Shown: piece by piece, positions 59,688 through 64,000 of the stretch
Position numbering within the stretch: position 1 is the stretch's first letter
How the letters are laid out: each line of letters opens with the position of its first letter
Assembly (NCBI RefSeq): GCF_001612985.1
Contig: NZ_BDBM01000008.1
Coordinates: 124,001-188,000, forward strand
Direction of reading: 5' to 3'
Source of the DNA: Nocardia gamkensis NBRC 108242
Lineage (GTDB): Bacteria; Actinomycetota; Actinomycetes; Mycobacteriales; Mycobacteriaceae
DNA: 64,000 bases
Program-made: the position numbers and the translations under genes
Notes under the pieces: model-generated
Seen by the model: the letters and a program-made list of their open reading frames with translations, nothing else
Databases searched by the model: none
What the model was told of the DNA's origin: nothing

Positions 59688-61109
59688 ATGATGGTGTCCG
59701 ATCCCGCACCCGACACGCGGCGGCTGGGGCTGGCCGAACAGGCGGCCGCGATCGCGGGCGGCGCGATCACGTCGACCGAGGCGGTCGGCGAGGCACTGGA
59801 TCGGATCGACGCGGCCCAGGGCACGCTCAACGCCTTCCGGATCGTGCGCCGCGAGCGGGCTCTGGCCGAGGCCGCCGACGCCGACCGGCGCTGGGCCGCG
59901 GGCGAACGGCTGCCGCTGCTGGGGGTGCCCGTCGCGGTGAAGGACGACACGGACGTCGCGGGTGAGCCGACCGCGTTCGGCTGCGGCGGCGATTTCGCGC
60001 CGAAGACCGAGGACGCGGAATCGGTCCGCCGCCTGCGTGCCGCGGGCGCGGTGATCGTCGGAAAGACCAACACCTGCGAACTGGGCCAGTGGCCGTTCAC
60101 CAGCGCCGCGTGGTTCGGGCACACCCGGAACCCCTGGGACCGCACCAGGACGCCGGGCGGGTCCTCCGGCGGCGCTTCGGCAGCCGTCGCGGCCGGATTG
60201 GTCCCGGCCGCCCTCGGGTCCGACGGCGCGGGCTCGATCCGCATCCCGGCCGCCTGGACGAATCTGGTCGGCATCAAGCCACAGCGCGGACGCATCTCGA
60301 CTTGGCCGGAGGCCGAAGCGTTCTACGGCCTCACCGTGAACGGACCGCTGGCGCGCACCGTCGCGGACGCGGCGCTCCTGCTGGACGCTGCGTCCGGTCC
60401 GCACCCGGGAGATTCGCATACGCCGGAGCCGATCAGCGCCTCGGACGCGGTGAGCCGCGATCCGGGCCGGTTGCGCATCGCCCTCTCGCTGCGTATTCCG
60501 TTCACCGCGACCAGAACCGTCCTGGATCCCGAGGTCGAGCGAGCCGTGCGAAGCACCGCCGACACCCTGCGCGAGCTCGGGCATACCGTGACCGTGGCCG
60601 ACCTGCACTACGGCATCCTGATCGGCGCCTCGTTCCTGCCGCGTTCACTCGCCGGAATCCGGCGGGTATTCGGCCGTATGCCCGGCCTCGAGGTAGACCC
60701 GCGCACCGCCGCCAACGCCCGGATCGGGCGCGTACTCGACGGCCCCGCCCTCTACGCGGCACGGCAACTGGAACCCCTGCTGCACAGGCGAATCGGCCAC
60801 TTCTTCCGCGACTACGACGTCGTCCTCGCACCCACCACCGCGACTCCCCCGCCGCGCGCCGAGGAGATCGACGGCATCGGCGTCAACGCCACCAACAACC
60901 TCATCACCGCGGCCTGCCCCTACACCTGGCCCTGGAACGTCCTCGGCTGGCCGAGCATCAACGTCCCCGCCGGCTTCACCGCCGCCGGTCTCCCCGTCGG
61001 CGCCCAACTGATGGGCACGGCGAATTCCGAACCTCTGCTGATCTCGTTGGCCGCCCAGCTCGAATCGGAACTCCGATGGCACCGCCACCACCCGGACCCG
61101 TGGTGGTGA
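59688..61109 (+). CDS. amidase-signature enzyme
   Basis: A 473-residue amidase with the Ser-cisSer-Lys centre: Lys in VPVAVKDDTDVAGEPTAFG, cis-Ser in TPGGSSGGASAAVAAGLVPA and catalytic Ser in GSDGAGSIRIPAAWTNLVGIK. Members hydrolyse small amides, nylon oligomers, or aryl amides; specificity is not predictable. Start ATG 59688 follows GACGGAG; the next codon is also ATG. It is separated from the chaperone operon by about 80 bases and probably has its own promoter. The C-terminal ~130 residues are as expected for the family. Confidence 0.9.
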   Translation: MMVSDPAPDTRRLGLAEQAAAIAGGAITSTEAVGEALDRIDAAQGTLNAFRIVRRERALAEAADADRRWAAGERLPLLGVPVAVKDDTDVAGEPTAFGCGGDFAPKTEDAESVRRLRAAGAVIVGKTNTCELGQWPFTSAAWFGHTRNPWDRTRTPGGSSGGASAAVAAGLVPAALGSDGAGSIRIPAAWTNLVGIKPQRGRISTWPEAEAFYGLTVNGPLARTVADAALLLDAASGPHPGDSHTPEPISASDAVSRDPGRLRIALSLRIPFTATRTVLDPEVERAVRSTADTLRELGHTVTVADLHYGILIGASFLPRSLAGIRRVFGRMPGLEVDPRTAANARIGRVLDGPALYAARQLEPLLHRRIGHFFRDYDVVLAPTTATPPPRAEEIDGIGVNATNNLITAACPYTWPWNVLGWPSINVPAGFTAAGLPVGAQLMGTANSEPLLISLAAQLESELRWHRHHPDPWW

Positions 61110-61471
61110 TCCGAACCCGAATCCGGCTCGGGCCGTATCGGTTCCGTATCAAGCGGGCTGACGCACGCACCGTGCCGAATCATGCCCGGCATCCATCGGC
61201 GCGATGTACCTTGTGGATGCGCCGAGTCCCCGCACACGTGTCGGTACGGCCGCCGCCGGGCCCCCGCGGGTTCCGAGCGCAGAGGCCGCGACCTCTCGGC
61301 CGACCCCGGAACGGGAGGAGGGCCCCGATGGCCGATCGTCATTCGGTAGACGCTCATGTCTTGGTGGTGTGCGACGAGGTACTACTGTCGACTCGGTGCC
61401 GTGGGGACGTATTCGCAGGCCAGCGGCGTCTGAGCTGAGGAAGCCGCGGCGATCGGGCCGAGGGCGTTGTT
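61110..61471. other. intergenic region, no gene seen
   Basis: About 360 bases between the amidase and the next plus-strand gene. Open frames on both strands have no domains and contain runs of Arg/Pro/Ser typical of shadow frames in GC-rich DNA. No terminator hairpin of note was found. Confidence 0.5.
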
Positions 61472-62314
61472 GTGCTGACCAGATCCGACTTGATCGCACG
61501 GGCATATGCCCGCTTCGCCCAGCACTTGAGCAACGAGATCAGGAGAATCGCCAGGGCTGATGCCGAACACGGCGTCCGGCCCTTCGCTCGGGAAGCCGAG
61601 GGTGCGGCTCGAGTACTTTCCGACGCCGACAGAGGTTTTCGCCACGAATTCGGTACCGGCGACCCGTCATTCCCGCATCCCCTGTCGGAATCCGGGTCCA
61701 CATCGCCGGATCGTTTCTACAACGGAGCACGCCTGTGGCAGGTCGATCAGGTGTTTCCCAGGGCTTTTCGCGGTAGAGAAGCCTCAGCCGAGGATGGCTA
61801 TATCCGCACGGCGTCGCACAGCACCGCCGGAGACGTCGTATACCTGACCGACGGCACAGACATCGCCGGAGTGTACGGAACGATCACGAGCTGGACCGAT
61901 GTCCGCGACGGCACGATGCGGTTCCACCCCGCGGGCATGGTCCTGGGTATCGACGCCAACCGTATCCGGGTGAATCCGATGATCGAAGAGGGGCATTCGG
62001 CGGCCAACTTCATCGAAGGCGTCAGCGATCGCGTATTCACCACTCCGGGCCGGGTGGACACATCCAAAATCGTCAGCGTCGAATTCCAGACCTACGACGA
62101 CATCATCAGCAACCCCGAGGTAACCCTGGTCGCCGACGGGTTCCCCGGCTTCGAAGGCCTGAGTCAGCAGGCGCTACGCGACCCCGCAGTAGTCGCCGAT
62201 CGCCTCTCCACCATCGCCGACGCCGTGCGCAGGAACTACCCCACGATCGACGTCACCACCGGCGCCAACCATCTCTCCAGCGACGAAGCCATCAGAACCT
62301 TCCTGGCGACATGA
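61472..62314 (+). CDS. uncharacterised protein, possible ADP-ribosyltransferase-like toxin domain
   Basis: A 280-residue protein. Residues 1-60 are helical and charged. From ~75 the pattern is FYNGARLWQVDQVFPRAFRG, GYIRTASHSTAGDVVYLTDG and IAGVYGTITSWTD, then FHPAGMVLGIDANRI. The order of an Arg-containing strand, a Ser-Thr strand and a loop recalls ADP-ribosyltransferase-type toxins, but the final catalytic Glu motif cannot be named, so this is weak. GTG 61472 is the annotated start; there is no strong ribosome-binding site. No immunity gene is recognised next to it. Confidence 0.55.
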   Translation: MLTRSDLIARAYARFAQHLSNEIRRIARADAEHGVRPFAREAEGAARVLSDADRGFRHEFGTGDPSFPHPLSESGSTSPDRFYNGARLWQVDQVFPRAFRGREASAEDGYIRTASHSTAGDVVYLTDGTDIAGVYGTITSWTDVRDGTMRFHPAGMVLGIDANRIRVNPMIEEGHSAANFIEGVSDRVFTTPGRVDTSKIVSVEFQTYDDIISNPEVTLVADGFPGFEGLSQQALRDPAVVADRLSTIADAVRRNYPTIDVTTGANHLSSDEAIRTFLAT

Positions 62315-62353
62315 GGAGCAGAAGCAGTTGCCGCCGCTCGGATAGCACGATTG

Positions 62354-62572
62354 TCACGGCTCCAGGTAAAGGCGTTCGTTGGGCAAGCGCGGCAATCCGG
62401 CCGGATCACCGGGGATTACGGTCACCGCGTCCGGATAGTGGTAGGCGCGCCAGTCCTGGACGAAGCGCGTCGCCGCGGTTGTACAGGCGGCGAAATTCAG
62501 GCGTAGATCGTGGAATTGGATCGACAGGTGCACGTCGTCTTCTTCGGGGCGCGGTGAGGGCTGGGATTCCAT
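62354..62572 (-). CDS. small hypothetical protein in a two-gene operon
   Basis: A 72-residue acidic protein, MESQPSPRPEEDDVHLSIQF at the start and RLPNERLYLEP at the end, with one Cys and no membrane segment. Its ATG lies four bases after the stop of the larger upstream gene, so the two form an operon. I do not recognise a function. The short length lowers confidence, but the spacing and reading frame are convincing. Confidence 0.55.
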   Translation of the reverse strand: MESQPSPRPEEDDVHLSIQFHDLRLNFAACTTAATRFVQDWRAYHYPDAVTVIPGDPAGLPRLPNERLYLEP

Positions 62573-62576
62573 AGCG

Positions 62577-63056
62577 TCAACGCCTGGGCTGCGGTCGGCA
62601 AGCTCGGATCGACTCGATGATGGCCATGCCGGAGGGGCGGAAGGCGTCCCGTGGGGGTGCGACCCAGACGCGGAATCCCGCCTGCCGGACACCGGGTGAG
62701 GGCAACGCGATTTGTGCGCCGAAGCGTGATACCGAAACGTTGAGCCGGAACAACTCGGCGAACAGCCTGTTCTCGTCCGGCACGTCCGGCACGATGAGGA
62801 AGGTCCATCGTTTCGAACGCGGATGCGAGACGATCGGACCGACTCGCACACCCAGATTGTGCATACGAGCCTTCACCGCAGCTCCGAGCTGATGAGGCAT
62901 GGTGATCGCCCCGACGCTGCCCGCAGGCACGATGATGCTTCCGATTTCGGGTTGGACCCTGGCGGGTAACCCGCAGGTCTCACGATAGAAGCGGCACCGC
63001 GTCAACGGCGTGTCGGCCTGCACCGGCGGCAGCACCTGAGTGTCCTCCAACCCCAT
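62577..63056 (-). CDS. hypothetical protein typical of actinobacterial XRE-linked pairs
   Basis: A 159-residue protein: LTRCRFYRETCGLPARVQPE, IGSIIVPAGSVGAITMPHQL and GPIVSHPRSKRWTFLIVPDV. The pattern of a GxxxVPxGSVGAxTMP loop and SHPRSxRWTFL is, from memory, a family that is common in Nocardia and Streptomyces next to XRE regulators, with unknown function. Start ATG 63056 follows GGGAG; an ATG 17 codons upstream is possible. It is divergent from an XRE gene at 63285 and co-directional with the 72-residue gene. Confidence 0.65.
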   Translation of the reverse strand: MGLEDTQVLPPVQADTPLTRCRFYRETCGLPARVQPEIGSIIVPAGSVGAITMPHQLGAAVKARMHNLGVRVGPIVSHPRSKRWTFLIVPDVPDENRLFAELFRLNVSVSRFGAQIALPSPGVRQAGFRVWVAPPRDAFRPSGMAIIESIRACRPQPRR

Positions 63057-63284
63057 CCCCGCATCTCCCTGCTCGTGGTGTGATGAGCACCCGGCGCCGA
63101 GGAGCACGCGCCACCGATCGGCCGCTCACAGCCGATCGGTGTGCCGTTGGGCGCAACGGCATCGACCCGGCACCGGGTGCAGGACCAGCATCCGGTGGCG
63201 AAGCGACGTAATACAGGTACGCAGCAGGCATTTTGGTCCTACTCTTCCGGTATTCGACACGTCCAGGTGAGGGTGGGGCCAGCG

Positions 63285-64000
63285 ATGATCGACAAGTGGA
63301 CCGGCGCTGACGTTCTGGCGCTTCGGACAGCGATGCGGCTGACGCAGGAGGAGTTCGCGGCGGTCTGCGGGCGTGCGGTACGCACGGTCGGGAAGTGGGA
63401 ACAGCAGGGCAGTCGAGCCGCACTGAGCCCGCGCTCCTCGGATGCCATGGACACGGTGCTGGAAGGTCTCAGCCCCGAGCAGGCGTACCGGTTCTACAAC
63501 GATGGCGCATCGCTGACGACTGCGATCGCCACCTCGTCACCGCCACCCCGCCTACACTCGTCTCTGGATGCCGAACTGAGGACGTGGGTCGAAATGAACC
63601 GACGTGAATTGCTTCGCCTGTTCGGCGGCGTTTCCGGCGGATTGCCTGCTGTCGCCGCAATCCTGGCGGGCCTCGATCCGGACGAGCAACGGCGAGTCGG
63701 TGAAGTGCTTATCGAGCCGGGCCGAGTCGACAGCACGACCATCGGCCACATCGAGGCTGCGATGAAGATCGCGTCGTCACAAGAGGACCTTTACGGTCCC
63801 TACACCGTAATACCAATGGTTTCCGCTCAATTGTCCATCGCGTCCGCTCTGCTGCGTGAGTCACCTGCGCATTTGCGGCCCCAGCTGCTGATTGTCCACA
63901 GCAAGCTCGCGAGACTGGCGGGTTGGATGCAGTTCGATATGCACGATTTCGATTCCGCGAGCATGAGTTACGCGCAGGCTCGCCAGTCCGCGCATGAGGT
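63285..64000 (+). CDS. XRE-family regulator, 3' end beyond the window
   Basis: An open frame of 238 codons without a stop, cut by the right edge of the window. It starts MIDKWTGADVLALRTAMRLT, with the helix-turn-helix QEEFAAVCGRAVRTVGKWEQ, then a linker and a helical region with two short hydrophobic stretches (LLRLFGGVSGGLPAVAAILA and IASALLRESPAHLRPQLLIV) of the tetratricopeptide-like sensor half. GGGTGGGG precedes the ATG. It is divergent from the DUF-type operon, a pairing recurrent in actinobacteria, and probably controls it. Confidence 0.75.
   Translation, partial: MIDKWTGADVLALRTAMRLTQEEFAAVCGRAVRTVGKWEQQGSRAALSPRSSDAMDTVLEGLSPEQAYRFYNDGASLTTAIATSSPPPRLHSSLDAELRTWVEMNRRELLRLFGGVSGGLPAVAAILAGLDPDEQRRVGEVLIEPGRVDSTTIGHIEAAMKIASSQEDLYGPYTVIPMVSAQLSIASALLRESPAHLRPQLLIVHSKLARLAGWMQFDMHDFDSASMSYAQARQSAHE

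Overview
The window is a high-GC actinobacterial chromosome, most likely Nocardia or a close mycolic-acid-containing relative. The best evidence is a gene order shared with Mycobacterium tuberculosis Rv2342-Rv2362: tRNA-Asn, a small Rv2342-like gene, dnaG, dgt, a TPM-domain protein (Rv2345-like), glyS, smtB, furB/zur, the decaprenyl diphosphate synthase gene and recO all lie in order between 21.0 and 44.0 kb. GTG and TTG starts and ATGA/GTGA stop-start overlaps are common. The species is inferred, not proven.

Left arm (0-20 kb) is accessory. After a lipoprotein and an SGNH hydrolase/acyltransferase pair comes a long minus-strand array (16.0 to 2.7 kb): a TIR-domain protein, a small membrane protein sharing an Asn-rich motif with the TIR protein, a LuxR-type HTH protein, a GCS2-like carboxylate-amine ligase homologue, a Cys-rich protein with a C-terminal KH-like motif, a large vWA protein, two membrane proteins, and then a TerY-like vWA protein, a PP2C phosphatase and a kinase fused through a membrane segment to a seven-repeat YVTN propeller, ending in a beta-lactamase-fold serine hydrolase. 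Many of these genes overlap by 1-11 bases, so they are probably made together. This array is the best candidate for an undescribed signalling or conflict system. An XRE regulator, a small membrane protein of a family I associate with TIR genes, and an MFS exporter follow.

Middle (20-44 kb) is the conserved replication, translation and zinc-regulation block with insertions: a decayed Mrr-type endonuclease tail, a Mut7-C RNase/FIST gene pair, a 1037-residue low-complexity repeat protein, YdcF and metallo-beta-lactamase-fold genes, a PapA5-like acyltransferase, TenA, and an ABC-2-like membrane protein with a divergent TetR gene.

Right arm (44-64 kb) is accessory again: small membrane proteins beside a 64-bp direct repeat; a TetR/hydrolase operon under a perfect 21-bp palindrome; a ThiF/E1-like enzyme coupled to a PaaK-like adenylating enzyme and followed by a zinc-ribbon protein; an nSTAND NTPase with WD40 repeats; two convergent paralogues with a receiver-like N-terminus; an accessory Hsp70/J-like-TPR/GrpE operon preceded by a 41-residue zinc-ribbon gene and followed by a secreted protein; an amidase; a protein of unknown, possibly toxin-like, function; and a small operon divergent from an XRE regulator cut by the window edge.

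Functions were assigned from motifs read by eye. No database search or structure prediction was run.
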